NCBI GenBank assembly: GCA_023935145.1 | Contig: CM043705.1 | Coordinates: 57,134,084 to 57,198,083 of the forward strand | DNA from: Bretschneidera sinensis | Lineage: Eukaryota; Streptophyta; Magnoliopsida; Brassicales; Akaniaceae | Direction of reading: 5' to 3' | Length of the DNA: 64,000 nucleotides | In this document: positions 1 to 11,283 of the stretch, piece by piece | Layout: the number at the start of each line of letters is the position of its first letter | How positions within the stretch are numbered: position 1 is the stretch's first letter | Made by a program: the position numbers and the translations under genes | Notes under the pieces: generated by a model | The model's database searches: none | Told to the model about the DNA's origin: nothing | Seen by the model: only the letters and a program-made list of their open reading frames with translations

Positions 1-648
1 CAACATATCTTCTAGTATTCTGATGATTCTCTCCGTCTGTCCATCAGTTTATGGATGAAAAGCTGTACTAAACTGCAACTGCATACCCATAGCTTCTTGG
101 AAACCCCTCCAAAATCTAGAGATAAATCTAGAATCTCTATCTGATACGATACTCAAAGGTACTCCATGTAATTTTACTATCTCTGCTACATACAACTCAG
201 CCAACTTTTCTGGACTCCAGATAGTTTTAATAGGAAGAAAATATGAAGACTTAGAAAGTCTATCCACTATAACCCACACAACGTCATGTCCCCTCTGGGT
301 ATGGGGAAAACCAGAGACAAAATCCATACTCACATTTTCCCATGGCCACTCAGGTACTGGAAGAGGTTGTAATAAACCTGCTAGATGTCTATTCTCAGAC
401 TTCATCTGTTGACAAGTCAAACATCTAGAAATATATTCTGCTACACCTTTCTTCATCCCTGACCACTAATAATTCTGTCTCAATCCCCTGTACATCTTAT
501 TATTACCTAGGTGCATGTAATATATAGAATCACGAGCCTCCCTTAGTATTTCCTTTCGTATCTCCACATCATTGGGAACACAAACTCTATGCCCTAATAC
601 CACCATACAATCTTCTCTAATTCTGAACTCGGTTGGCTTTCCACTCAA
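1..648 (-). pseudogene. Integrase fragment of gypsy element A
   Basis: The minus-strand frames read a degraded zinc-binding N-terminus (HLGNNKMY, then CLTC) followed by the catalytic core. The first core Asp is visible in the context SMDFVSGFP and the second in SDRDSRF. After HP, the family's HPQTDGQTER motif has a stop in place of Gln (CAA to TAA, near position 45), and coding continues to the window edge. A further break separates the 49-456 and 466-648 pieces. The third catalytic residue and any chromodomain would lie off the left edge. It cannot be functional. Confidence 0.85.
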
Positions 649-659
649 CTCTTCCCATC

Positions 660-1338
660 TGATCTTCTATATTCCCTTATCTTTACCATGCATCTGTAAT
701 AAATGATTAATAATAGAAGATTGTATCACCATATTCGCCATCAATAGTCCTCTATCATCGATACTTAGCTGCATCTTTATGCTTCTTAATTCTCTCATCA
801 AACTAGTATTATGACTCCCCATAGCAACTAATCTTTCTATAGCCTTTCATGGATGATAGTGAATCGTACAGTCATAATCACAAATCAACTCCATCCACCT
901 CCTCTACTTCAAATTCAACTCCTTCTAGGTCGATAAATGCGTCAAACTTTTATGATCAGTAAAAATTCCACAATTGGCTCCATATAAATGATGTCTCTAA
1001 ATCTTCAAAGCAAAAACTATGGTAGCCAATTCTAAATCATGGGTCGGGTAATTTTTCTTATGGTTTTTTAGTTGCCTAGATGCTTAAGCTGTAACTCTCC
1101 CATGTTGCATTAACGCACATCCCAACCCCTGATGTGATGCATCATTATAAACCACAAATCCTTCATCACCAGAAGAAAACACTAATACCGGGGCAGTAGT
1201 CAGTTTTTCTTTCAACAGCTGGAAATTTCTCTCACATTCCTCTGACCACCTAAACTTCACGTCCTTCCTGGTCAATTTAGTCAATGGTCCAGTAATCATA
1301 GAAATTTTTTGGATAAATATCCTATAATAACCAAACAA
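660..1338 (-). pseudogene. RNase H region of gypsy element A
   Basis: The best preserved stretch (1084-1338) reads the RT thumb and connection with FGYYRIFI and TAPVLVFSSGDEGF, then the RNase H start VVYNDASHQGLG. Its Asp matches the first catalytic Asp of the usual YTDAS motif. Downstream to about 660 the frame is broken many times, though pieces resembling the rest of the domain can be followed. It lies between the RT (1381-2353) and integrase pieces, as expected in Ty3/gypsy pol. Confidence 0.75.
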
Positions 1339-1380
1339 CCCTAAAAAGCTTCTAATTTCAGTTACACTCGTGGCTCTTTC

Positions 1381-2353
1381 CTAATTCAATACTACTTCTA
1401 CTTTTTGTGAGTCAATTGTTATCCCCTCTTTCGACACAACATGCACCAAGAAAAATATTTCGCTCAACCAAAACTCACACTTAGAGAACTTCTCATATAA
1501 TTTCTCTCGCCTCGAAATCTCCAACACTATCTCCAAATATTGCATATGCTCCTGATCATTCTTGGAATATACCAAAATATCATCAATGAACACAATCACA
1601 AATCTTTCCAAGAATGGTTTGAACACCTGATTCATAAGGTCTATAAATGTTGCATGAGCATTAGTTAACCCAAATGGTATCACCAGAAACTCATTATGGC
1701 CATAACGTGTCCTAAAAGCAGTCTTAGGCACGTCCCCCTCTTTTATCCTTAATTGATGATAACTCGATCTCAGGTCTATCTTAGAAAACACTCTAGCTCC
1801 TTGTAACTGCTCGAATAAATCATCTATCCTGGGCAAAGGATATCTATTCTTGATAGTGATTTTATTCAACTGTCTAAAATCAATACACAACCTTATTGTC
1901 CCGTTCTTCTTCTTAACAAACAACACAGGGGCTCCCTAGAGTGACATACTAGGTTAGATAAACTGTTTATCTAGCAGTTCATGAAGCTGAACTTTCAACT
2001 CTCTTAATTTAGCTGGTGCCATTCTATAGGGTGCTATGGATATGGGTGCTGATACTGGAATGACCTCAATATGAAAACTCAATCTCCCTATTGGGAGGCA
2101 ACCTAGTCAACTCTTCAAGGAAAACATCAGAAAAATCTTTTGCTACCAAGATTTCTTCTAACTTCCTACTCTTCTTGCTAGAATCCACCATGTATGCTAA
2201 ATACCCCTCACAACCCTTCTTCAACCATTTACTAGCAGTTAAGGCAGAAAATAAGATAATTAGCAAGTATCTTATGTTCTCCCTGAAAATTAAACTCCTC
2301 ATGTCCGGGTATCTTGAACACCACATTTTTCCTAAAAAAATATACCCAAGCAT
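1381..2353 (-). pseudogene. Reverse transcriptase of gypsy element A
   Basis: The open stretch 1381-1926 reads [33 protein letters not shown] and the polymerase box [12 protein letters not shown], so both catalytic Asp residues of the FxDD box are present. The N-terminal part (about 1930-2353) is in another frame, with PPNREIEFSY just before RT. The substitution ATFIDLMN for the usual ATFMDLMN is mild. The frameshift and stop near 1927-2065 prevent a full product. Confidence 0.88.
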
Positions 2354-2843
2354 GATATGCAGATAACCAATTCATTCCCAGAATTAAATCAAAATCTGTC
2401 ATATCTAAAGGCAATAAATCAACTTCAAATTCTCTATCAGCAATATTAATCACATAACTTCGATAGGCTGTCCTGATAATAACTCTATCTCCAGTAGGAA
2501 TCTCAAGAACAATACCATGCATCAAAGGACTAACGCTAGCATCAAAAGATTTAATATAACTACTAGATGCAAAAGAATGGGTTGCACCAGGATTAATCGA
2601 TAATCTAACAGGCCTACCAAGGATAGATATCATAGCCATAACAATATCGGGAGTGGCTTGTGCATCCTTTTGGGTCAATGCATAGACTCTACTATCTCTA
2701 GACTGAAACTGACTGCCACGTCCTCGCTTAGCTATTGATCCTCGACCTCTACCCCGCACACTCCCTGATCCACCACCTCTCTCCATCGTTCTTCTCCTAA
2801 CACTTCCAACACCTACGTCAGCAGATTTTCCCACCACACACAA
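2232..2843 (-). pseudogene. Retropepsin-like protease of gypsy element A
   Basis: This stretch contains the aspartic protease domain typical of plant Ty3/gypsy elements, with GATHSFASS, a central ADREFEVDLLPLDM and DFDLILGMNWLSAYHAWV. The catalytic triplet that should read D-P-G before ATHSF reads N-P-G, so the active-site Asp is lost (consistent with GAT to AAT). Upstream is an RG-rich linker (GSVRGRGRGS). The family relatives at 23165 and 38700 keep Asp here. Confidence 0.82.
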
Positions 2844-2856
2844 AGCATATTTGTGT

Positions 2857-4041
2857 AGGGCAATTCCGAGACAGATGCCCCCTCTGATTACATCTAAAGC
2901 AAGCCCTTGCCTCTTGATTATACATCAGATTACCATTTCCTCTTTGTGGCATACTTACTCCTCTATGATAACTTCCAAATCTAGGGGTCCCACCGGTATT
3001 ACTCTGAGTTACAAAAGCAACAGATCCTGCTTACTTCTGACTCTACACTATAGTTCTTTGTGACAAGGAACGCCCCCTCTAGGGTGGACTTCCACCTTGT
3101 ATAGCCATAATGCTACCACCTCTAGGTCCTCAAATCTAGACCTCTTCAGCTAATCCCTCTTACCTCTCAACTCCATCAAATCCTTCTCAATCTGTAATGC
3201 TTTATCCACCAGTACAGCATAATTTCCTATGCCCATATAAGAGAGTTTAGTCTGAATGTCATAGTGTAATCCATCTAAAAATCTCTTACATTTTCTCTCC
3301 TCTGTATTCACTAATTCAGGTAAAAACCTTTATAGGGCTATAAATCTATTATTATATTCAGCCACCGATAAACTTCCCTATCTTAGATGAATAAAATCTC
3401 TCTCTTGTTGTGCCCGAAAGATATCTGGAAAATACTTCACAAAGAACTCATCCTTAAACTTACTCCATGTTAAAGGTTGTTCTACCCGTGTGCTTACTCT
3501 GGGCAAAATATCCTCCCACCATTGAGAAGCCTCACCCTCCAGCATAAATGAAGCAAAAACAATCTTTTGTTTATTTGTCACTGGTAAGACGTCAAAATAT
3601 TTTTCTACATGCCTGATCCACTGCTTTGGTTCTACAGGGTTTACAGATCCTAAAGACTGGGGTTTAAACTTAAGAAATCTCACAAAACAATCACCTTGCA
3701 TCTCAAGTGCAAACATACCTTCTCCCTCATGAACCTCTTGTCTCACCACATCAGGTTCTCTTCTACCCCTTACCTCTAATCTTCTCTGTAGATTATCAGC
3801 TCTTTATTTAGTTGCATTCATACTCTCTATAGCAAGATTAAGTACTTCTCTCAATTCATCCTTCCTAACCTCAGATTCCCTATTAGTTCCATTAGTACCA
3901 GCTGCAATATCAGCATGTTCTCTTGCGGGAACCACAAACTCAACTTCCTCTTCTGCTTCAGTTCTCTTAAAAAAAAAAGGTTTTACTATGTCCCTTTTGA
4001 TTTAGAACTCTACCTCTACCTCTAGCATGTCCACGTGTCAT
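2857..4041 (-). pseudogene. Gag of gypsy element A
   Basis: The start ATG is at 4041 (minus), opening with MTRGHARGRGR. The core gag domain is open at 3378-3749 (FLKFKPQSLGSVNP, FASFMLEGEASQWWED, KYFPDIFRAQQERDF). A zinc knuckle CFRCNQRGHLSRNC (CX2CX4HX4C) reads at about 2862-2901 in another frame. Several frameshifts and stops separate these parts. Gag would form the virus-like particle and bind the element RNA through the knuckle. Confidence 0.82.
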
Positions 4042-4127
4042 CCTCAGACTCTGTATTTAAAATATAGTTTATTTAGATCTTCCACTTTTTAAGTTCTTAT
4101 GCAGTCTACAGAATCTTAAAACCTAAT

Positions 4128-4139
4128 GCTCTGATACCA
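4128..4139 (-). other. Primer-binding site, initiator tRNA-Met
   Basis: The minus strand reads TGGTATCAGAGC, four bases inside the LTR end at 4144. It is complementary to the 3' end of plant initiator tRNA-Met and primes minus-strand DNA synthesis. It fixes the direction of element A and the inner edge of its 5' LTR. Confidence 0.9.
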
Positions 4140-4143
4140 AAAT

Positions 4144-5673
4144 TGTAACGACCCATCCCAGGTTGGCTAGCCCTAAGACGATGTCATCACATTTTGAAAA
4201 TCCCAGCACGACATATATATGAAACAATAAAAATAATACTAACATAATTTCTTTTTATATCATTCTAATATTAACTTAAATATAACATACAATGTAAAAT
4301 ACATGAATATTTACAAATAAAATTTTTATATTTCATTTTCTCATTTGTCTGAGGATATTGACATGTACATGGCTTACAGAAAATGATTTCATCCGACTCT
4401 CAACCCACCAGACTATTTGTCTTGCCTGCTACCTTAAATCATTGTACAATAAGGGATGAGCTTCACAAACTCAGTGAATTAAATTTACTAAAAGTATTCA
4501 AATTGCATAAATAGCCCTTTAATATTTAATTATTTATCTCTCATATAACTGGATAGTTGCATAAAGTCTAACATTTAAATAATTCATATCATATCATATT
4601 TCTATGTATTTTTCTCACTGTAACTGTCTCTCTCTGTAAGATTCATTTATTTACAAATACATGCATAACATAAAAAACATTCAATAAAAATATCAACATG
4701 TAAAACAGATGCAATGTATGAATTATTATTATGGGAAAGTCTTCCCACATGTCGACATGTTTTTATTAGCTTAGACCAGTCCCTTCTCGGTTCTTTTATT
4801 TCCAGCATATATCGGCTGTCACGATGTTCCTTTTATTTACAGCTGATACCGGCTGTAACGGTTTTTCAATTAGAACAGTCTTTTCCCAATTCTTTCGTTT
4901 TTCTTATTTAATGCATATGCATATGAACAATGATATGAAATATGTATATGAACAGTAATATAAAAACCACACGAATTCAACATATTTAAATTAACTATCC
5001 CTTCTTTCTTCATCTTTCTGCTTGATAAATTTCATAATTTTCCTCTCCTCATATATCACATCAATTTATTAACTCAAACTCGTCAAGAATTTATTTGTCA
5101 CCATCATTATTAAATCAACTCATTATTCTAATAATATTTCTTTTTACATAATAATTTTCTACGTGTCCAATATTCATATCATACATATCAATTTAATTTT
5201 TTATCTACCACCAAAGTATAAGCTCATAATTTATTTTAATATTATTATTAGATATTTGATTTTTATTTAGATTACTTAAAGTAAATCTAACTCACTACGT
5301 AACACTTAAAGCTACCCGAGGATCACCTCCTAGCATTTTCCGTTCCTCTCAAAAATTTCCTCTGATTGCTGATCATCAACACCTGACTTAATATTTATAT
5401 TAACTTTCTAATTTATTCTTCAATTCTTCATACCACACCTTTTGAAAATTACCACTTTGAATTCTGAGAAATTTCATGAATGCTAAAATTTCAAAAATAA
5501 ACATTATGTTATTACCTTCTGTTTTTCTGATAGCTTCTCGTGACCCTCTATAAAATTCTCTCGTAAGCTCCCTCAAAATTTTGTTCTTTCAACCTTTCTT
5601 TGAGTCCCCAAGTGTTTAAGGAAATAGAGTGATTTGAAGGAAAGCTAATAAAATTCGGTTAAATATAATTTAC

Positions 5674-5740
<67 letters not shown>

Positions 5741-6097
5741 TGTATGTATATATATATATACATATATACATATATACATATATACATACATATATGTATA
5801 AGTAACTTTGAAAAATTTTGGCAGCTTACCTTATGCAAATTCATTGGCGACTCAGCAGTACATTCCCCAAAAACTCTCCACACTTGTAGCCTTGTTGTAA
5901 CACATGCAAGGGCTTTCATTTGCACTTGGCAGCAGGTGCTGCCCCCTGCTGCCACGTGTCCCCCCTTTTTTTTTCTCCCCCTGGACATTATTGGACGTCT
6001 TTTTTTTCACAATTAAAATATCTATATATTATTTTAACTCTATGCTATATTTATTAAATTAATTCTTTACCCTTACTTTACAAATACGGGTGTTACA
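4144..6097 (-). repeat. 5' LTR of gypsy element A (about 1.95 kb)
   Basis: On the plus strand it begins TGTAACGACCC and ends GGGTGTTACA, so the termini are TG...CA. It matches the solo LTR at 6274-8312 throughout, and the plus-strand LTRs at 20097, 25176 and 41282 as their reverse complement. It contains a short degenerate tandem array around 4760-4890 with GGCTGTxACG-type units, a 14-bp palindrome ACATGTCGACATGT near 4747, and a TA/ATGTAT microsatellite at 5677-5800. Confidence 0.92.
5677..5800. repeat. (TA)n/(TATG)n microsatellite
   Basis: A run of TA dinucleotides passes into interspersed ATGTATAT units inside the LTR of element A. The short ORFs reading through it on both strands are artefacts of the repeat. 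Confidence 0.95.
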
Positions 6098-6273
6098 TTC
6101 CAGGTATGTCTGAGGCCGACCATGCGAATAGATCCTGATTTTTTCAAAGGAGGGAGAGCTGGCATCTTTTGGATCCGTCGAGGAGGTTAGAGCTGATTTG
6201 GACTGTTTGGGAGGTGTCTTCACCGAGGGAGACTACGACTAGTTCTTCCATGGGTTGACCTCTGAGAGCTCTC
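6098..6273 (-). pseudogene. RT N-terminal fragment of TAT element D
   Basis: The minus strand reads VVVSLGEDTSQTVQISSNLL, then LLLKKNQDLFAWSASDIPG, which matches the stretch before the RT palm of TAT/Athila-type elements. It continues the protease-side coding that ends at 8313 once the solo LTR and one copy of its duplication are removed. It is truncated at 6098 by element A. Confidence 0.8.
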
Positions 6274-7011
6274 TGTAACGACCCATCCCGAGGTGCCCAC
6301 CCCCTAGACAGTGTTGTCACATTTTGAAAATCATAGCACGACGCATATATGCAACAGTAAAAATAATACTAACAAACATTTTTACATTAATCCTCCACCC
6401 TCAATAGGGGAGATACATCATTCTGATCTTCACTTAAACATTTTATACAACGTAATATGCCTGAATATTTACAAGTAAATTTTTATTTTATTTTCTCATT
6501 AGTCTAAGAATGTGGACACGTACGTGGCTTACAGAAAATGATTTCGTTTGAACCTCAGCTCACCAAACTATCTGTCATGTCTGTTACCTGAAATCATTGT
6601 ACAATGAGGAGTGAGCTTCACAAGCTCAGTGAATTAAATTTTCTAATAGTATTCAATTTTATACTCCCAGTTACATCTTATAATTCAATTACCTCTAAAA
6701 ATTATTATGATATTCATTCATCTTTTTCCTCAAATAATTCAATAACAATATTCGGTAATCACTACTCAATTTCATAATTCTCCTATTACACAACCTCTTC
6801 TTAAGTTACTCATCAGGCATATTTCCATATTTCTTCCTTAGCATAGTTGTCTCTCTGTGAGACTCATTCCTCTATCAATAGATTTACAATCATAAATAGC
6901 ACTTTAACATATCAAGCAATAACAATCAATATTTAAAGCAAATGCAATGCGTGAAGTTAAATTTTATTACTATTGGGAACATCTTCCCACATGTCAACAT
7001 GTTTTTATCTT

Positions 7012-7146
7012 AGAACGACTGCATTCCTGGTTCTTTCATTCTCATTTAGACCAACTGCCATCCCTGTTCTTTTATTCTCATTTAGACCGGCTGCCTTCCT
7101 TATTCTTTTATTTTCATTTAGACCGGCTACCCTCCCGGTTCTTTTA
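7012..7146. repeat. Tandem array of about 38-bp units in the solo LTR
   Basis: About four units of the form TTCTTTTATTCTCATTTAGA followed by CCGGCTGCC-type sequence. The same array, with different copy number, is present in the LTRs at about 26310-26450 and 42486-42590 (opposite strand), and in a reduced form at about 4760-4890. Confidence 0.85.
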
Positions 7147-8150
7147 TTTCGTGCATACGTATATGAATAGTAAAATAAAAACAAGCATGTATTCAGAAAT
7201 TTAAACTAGCTATCCTTATTATTCTCAAATTATTATTTGAAAAATTCTACTAAATTCTTCTCCTCATAAATCATGTCAAATCATCCACATAGCTCGTCAA
7301 GAATTTTATTTATCACCTTTAATATTAAATCGACTCATTATTCCAATAATATTATTCTCATAAAATAATTCTCTACACATCAATTATTCCTATCATACCT
7401 ATCAACCAATTTTTCATCTACCATTAAATCATAAGTTAATGATTTATTCTAATGTTATCACTATATATTTCATATTTATCTTGATTACTTAAAGTAAATC
7501 TAACTTACCACGTAACACTTAGAGCTACCTGTGGATCACCTCTTTGTCTTTCTTGCTCCTCTCAGCAATTTTTCCTGGTTGCTGATCGTCAACACTTGAC
7601 ATAATATTTATATTAAATTTCTAATTTATTCTTCAATTCTTCCATAATTCACACCCTTCGAAAATTCCTACTTTGAATTCCGAGAAATTTCATGTATGCT
7701 AAATTTCAAAAATAAACTTTACATTATTACCTTCTGTTTTTCTTAGAGCTTCCTGTGACTCTCTATAAAATTCTTCCGTAAACCTCTTCAAAATTTTGCT
7801 CTTTCAACAATTCTTTCGGTCTCTAAGTGTTTAAAGAAATAGAGTAATTGAATTGCAATTGAAGGAAAACCAAACATGATTTGGTAAGTAATAAACTAAA
7901 GTTATATATATATATATGCAAAAAATTTACCCAGCCACAGCACCTCCCCTCTCCCCCCTCCTCCCAAAGTTTGCCACATTTTTGTAATGCTGCATTACAT
8001 GCAGAATTACACTTTCCTTTTGGCAACATGTGGTAACACCTGTTGCCACATTTTTGTTTTTGTTTTTGCTTTTGTATTTTGTTTTTTTTTCTTCTTTCTT
8101 CTTCTGGACGCCAGATTTTTATTTTTTAGAATTGTTTTATAAAAATTAAA

Positions 8151-8154
<4 letters not shown>

Positions 8155-8245
<91 letters not shown>
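8155..8245. repeat. (CA)n(TA)n microsatellite
   Basis: About 26 CA units followed by about 18 TA units inside the solo LTR. The apparent CV-repeat ORF crossing it is not a gene. Confidence 0.97.
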
Positions 8246-8248
<3 letters not shown>

Positions 8249-8312
8249 TTAACTCTATGTCATATTTATTAAAGTACTTCTTTACCCTTACTTTACAAAT
8301 ATGGGTATTACA

Positions 8313-8895
8313 CTCTCTCCTCATCTTTGGTGTCTTCTATTTCAAGAGAGAGGGTCTCTGTCATCTTCCCCCCTCTTATAGTGTTTAGGTAGCAAGATCT
8401 GGAGACTTGTTGGTTTTCTTTGACTTCACATACCCCATATTCGGTGGGAAATTTTATTTTCAAATGGTAGGTGGAGATGACTACTTTTAGCTTGTTGAGG
8501 GTGGGCCTACCGAGTGTCACGTTATAGGATGACGGTTGCTTGACTACTAGGAAAATAGTCTGTATAGTAGTTGTTTGTGGGGCCGTCCCCATGATGATTG
8601 GGAGAACTATGCTACTTTTGGCGAATACAGGGCCCCTTGAGAAACCGTATAGCGGAGTGGAGATTGGTTCCAGTTGAGTATCTTCCAACTGAATCTGCTA
8701 GAAAAGGTCATAAAATAAAATGTCGATTGAGCTCCTGTTATCCACTAAGATACGTTTGATGTCGTGGTTGGCCATAAGAAGAGAGACCACCACGACATCG
8801 TCATATGGGGTTTGTACTCCATCTAGTTCATCGTCTATGAAGGAGATCATATGGTCCGACTTTCTGCGCTTATGGGGCCTGCTAATAGACGCCAC
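8313..8895 (-). pseudogene. Protease region of TAT element D
   Basis: The minus strand reads DDVVVVSLLMANHDIKRILV, then DNRSSIDILF at the position of the catalytic D-S-G-S motif (here D-N-R-S, so mutated), followed by SYNVTLGRPTLNKLKVVIST and LKIKFPTEYGVCEVK, a signature of TAT/Athila-type elements. A frame break or stop lies near 8690-8700. Coding stops where the solo LTR is inserted and resumes at 6273. Confidence 0.83.
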
Positions 8896-9329
8896 GGATC
8901 TAGTGTACGCCTTTTTGCTATACCCTGAGTTTCCCCCTATAGTGGAGCTTTCGCAAATTATCTTGATGATCTTAGTTGTGGTGGCTTCCGAGCCTCTCTG
9001 GCTGGGCTTTCTTAGATTATACCCCAGGCTCTTTCGGGGGGCTTGGTGTGCCCGGCTTTGACTAGATGGACACTCGGGACTTCTCCTGGGTTATTTGGGC
9101 ATTCTCTCTTACTGCGGTCTGGTAAACTCTTTCAATTACCCTCTATTGATGAGGGCTTCGATTTGTTGTTTCAGGGCGAGGCATTCTTCAGTATCATACC
9201 CATGATTTATGTGGAATCAACACCACTTACTTTGATCTTCACTGAGATGCAACGGCCTCGGAGGCCACTGGAGGATTGTTCTGTCTTGGAGTTGTATCAG
9301 AACATTCGTCCTAGACGCATTGAGTAGAG

Positions 9330-10528
9330 TAAAACTCTAAAAGTGGCCAGGGGCTTTATACTTACCCTAGTGAAGGGGTAGCTTGGTTGGTCTACTGCGA
9401 GGGTCGATGGGGTCTTTCCTCTTATCCTCCATGTCCCCTTCTCTTTCTCTTTAGAAGGCTTGGTCATCTTCTGCTAGCATGTACTTTTCGGCCTGAGCTA
9501 GGTTCTCGTTCATGTCATTAGACAGTTGCCTAGTGAGTTTGGAACTAAAGATCCCAGATCGTAGTCCGTTCTTGAATGCCAACATCTGGACGTTGGGGTC
9601 GAGGTCAGAGATCTCCCAAGCGGCAACATTGAACCTTGATATATAAGGGTCTTTCCCCTCCGGAGTTGGATGAGACTCTTAGGTCTTCTTAGGCCCATTG
9701 CTGCTAAGGAAGTGGGACACAAAGGTGTAGCTGAGCTCTTTGAAAGTGCCGATGCTCCCTGGTTTTAATGGGGGGTACCAAGTTTCGGTTGCTTTCTCGA
9801 GTGTTAGGGGGAATGCTCAGCACATAATCGGATTGGAATGCCGATGTAACGTCATGGTGGTTTTATAATGTTGGAGATGATCCAAGAGGTCTGTTAAACC
9901 GTCGTAGGGCTTGATTTGGGGCATTCAGAAATTCAGCGGGAGCGAGGCTTCGAGGACCTCTTGAATAAATGACAGGTCTTGAACATTGAGTTCGTCTAGG
10001 ACACTGTGGTTTCAGCATTTGAGTACTTCATTGATTCTTTCCTCCATTTTCTCAATCTGTCTGTCGAGGCCGAGGTTGCTCCTAGAGGGGGGCTTCTTTT
10101 GGACTTAATAGTGTGGGGTGGTGATGACTCCGTCATGGAGCAATTATCGGCAGGGAGCACATGACCAGTGGGGCTTGTGTGTCTAGGGGCATGTCGAGGA
10201 GATGTGGGTGAGGGCTGACGAGCCTCCTTGCGGACCTCGGTAGCAAGGTCAATCACTAGGTGCAAAAGTTCTAAAAACTACGCTTAGAGCACAGGAATGG
10301 TGGGATGTGTTGAGGCACCCCCCATAGATTTTCTGGTGGGTTAATCTCCGTGAAGTGAGGGTGTTGTGCTTCAGGAAGGGGCCGTAGATCGTAGCCTAAG
10401 GACCTATGTTCGGACATAACAGGGAGTCTCAACCCTGGCCGTTGGCTAGAGGCACTATTTTGTGTAGGTGCGACGTTGGTCCCTGCAGCTCCCTTACCAG
10501 TGTTCCTTGTGGTGTTTTTGGGCAGCAT
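9330..10528 (-). pseudogene. Gag of TAT element D
   Basis: The probable start is at 10528 (MLPKNTTRNTGKGAA), 60-80 bases downstream of the primer site on the minus strand. An N-terminal low-complexity region rich in Pro, Ser and Arg follows (9996-10528). The gag core lies at about 9500-9980, where broken frames give fragments typical of a retrotransposon gag domain. Several frameshifts break it. Assignment rests on position and partial resemblance. Confidence 0.65.
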
Positions 10529-10587
10529 GGCAACAGATTTGTTTTTTTAAACTTCTTCACTATTACTGTTAGTGAGAGATAGTGGTT

Positions 10588-10606
10588 TCCCACAGACGAC
10601 GCCAAT
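10588..10606 (-). other. Primer-binding site of TAT element D
   Basis: The minus strand reads TTGGCGTCGTCTGTGGGAA just inside the LTR end at 10611. This TGGCGYCGTCTGTGGG sequence is the usual primer site of plant TAT-type gypsy elements. It fixes the orientation and the inner edge of the LTR. Confidence 0.8.
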
Positions 10607-10610
10607 CTAT

Positions 10611-11283
10611 TGATGCCTGAAATTGTTTACTGAGCTAGAGGTCAGTATTTTCATGGTCTGCATAAGGAAATATGGGTGAGCTAAAGAGTCACTAGAAGAA
10701 AATGGGGTGACGCCTCTAAAGACACTCTGACGCTCTTGTCAATACAAGGTCTCGAGAAAATTAGGAGAATTATGATTAATGTTTTAGTAATGAGTTTTGG
10801 AAAACTAAAGTTGGTTTGGATTCACATACCTTGAGCCTTTTATAGTATTAAGAGGTGAGGTTGGCCACGTGCTGGGGATAGGGCAATCCTGGAGATTCCA
10901 TTCCTCTGGCAGAGAATCTAGTCGTGTGTCTAGGGATGGCCTAATCCCTGTAATCACGCTTACAGTTTTGCGCAAGGGAGCTCGTGAGTGACGATGGTAT
11001 CACCAACTGCTTGTCTATGTGTCATCAGGCTGTTGGAGGGGAGCTATCCATATGTCATCGGACTATTAGGGGAGCTGTCCACGTGTCATCAGGGTATTAG
11101 GGGGAGCTATCCACGTGTTATCAGACTATTGTGGGAGCTGTTCACGTGTCATCAGATTATTGGGGAGGAGTTGCCTACGTGTCATCAGACTATTAGGGAG
11201 GAGCTGCCCACGTGTCATTAGACTATTGGGGGAGCTGTCCACATGTCATCATATCATTGGATGGTGAATTATTGGCTGCATCA
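10611..11283 (-). repeat. 5' LTR of TAT element D
   Basis: On the minus strand the LTR begins TGATGCAGCC (11283) and ends CAGGCATCA (10611), giving inverted ends TGATGC/GCATCA. The outer third (U3) is a minisatellite, described separately. The second LTR is not in the window, so the boundary is set by termini and primer site only. Confidence 0.8.
11020..11252. repeat. Minisatellite with repeated CACGTG/ACGTGT core
   Basis: About eight units of 30-34 bp of the form GGGGGAGCTGTCCACGTGTCATCAGACTATT, imperfect. On the minus strand each unit carries TGACACGTGG or a one-base variant, matching the plant G-box/ABRE-type bZIP and bHLH site. It lies in the U3 part of the TAT LTR. Spacers are as conserved as the cores, so this is a tandem repeat and not a CRISPR array. 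Confidence 0.88.

Larger units (their letters stand above)
1..6097 (-). mobile_element. Ty3/gypsy retrotransposon A (5' part)
   Basis: The order on the minus strand is LTR, primer site, gag, protease, RT, RNase H, integrase, which is the Ty3/gypsy order (integrase last). The long LTR, the TGGTATCAGAGC primer site and the gag start (MTRG followed by an RG-rich stretch) suggest the Tekay/Del group, but no chromodomain is in view. The 3' end and second LTR lie left of the window. It is inserted in TAT element D: RT coding of D resumes directly after the LTR end at 6097. All coding regions are broken by stops or frameshifts. LTRs of the same family occur at 6274, 20097, 25176 and 41282. Confidence 0.9.
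6274..8312 (-). mobile_element. Solo LTR of the gypsy A family
   Basis: This 2.04-kb unit starts TGTAACGACCC and ends GGTATTACA on the plus strand, and resembles 4144-6097 throughout. It is flanked by a perfect 5-bp target duplication, CTCTC (6269-6273 and 8313-8317). No primer site or coding region is attached. This is the product of recombination between the two LTRs of a former full element. It sits inside the coding region of TAT element D. Confidence 0.95.
6098..11283 (-). mobile_element. TAT-like Ty3/gypsy retrotransposon D, interrupted
   Basis: The element is read on the minus strand in two pieces, 8313-11283 and 6098-6273, separated by a solo LTR. It has a 5' LTR (10611-11283) with TGATGC/GCATCA termini, a primer site of the TGGCGYCGTCTGTGGG type found in TAT elements, gag, protease and the first part of RT. 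It is cut at 6097, where element A is inserted; the rest would lie left of the window. Both insertions are in the same orientation as D. Confidence 0.82.

Noticed and set aside
5659..6016. ORFs with Tyr/Ile or Val/Cys repeats here and at 8007-8210
   Set aside because: Translations of TA and CA microsatellites inside LTRs.
8720..9327. Plus-strand ORFs of 113 and 94 codons
   Set aside because: Antisense to protease and gag of TAT element D; composition follows the other strand's codons.
11020..11252. Regularly spaced repeats resembling a CRISPR array
   Set aside because: Spacers are themselves repeated, units vary, and the array lies in a plant LTR. It is a minisatellite.
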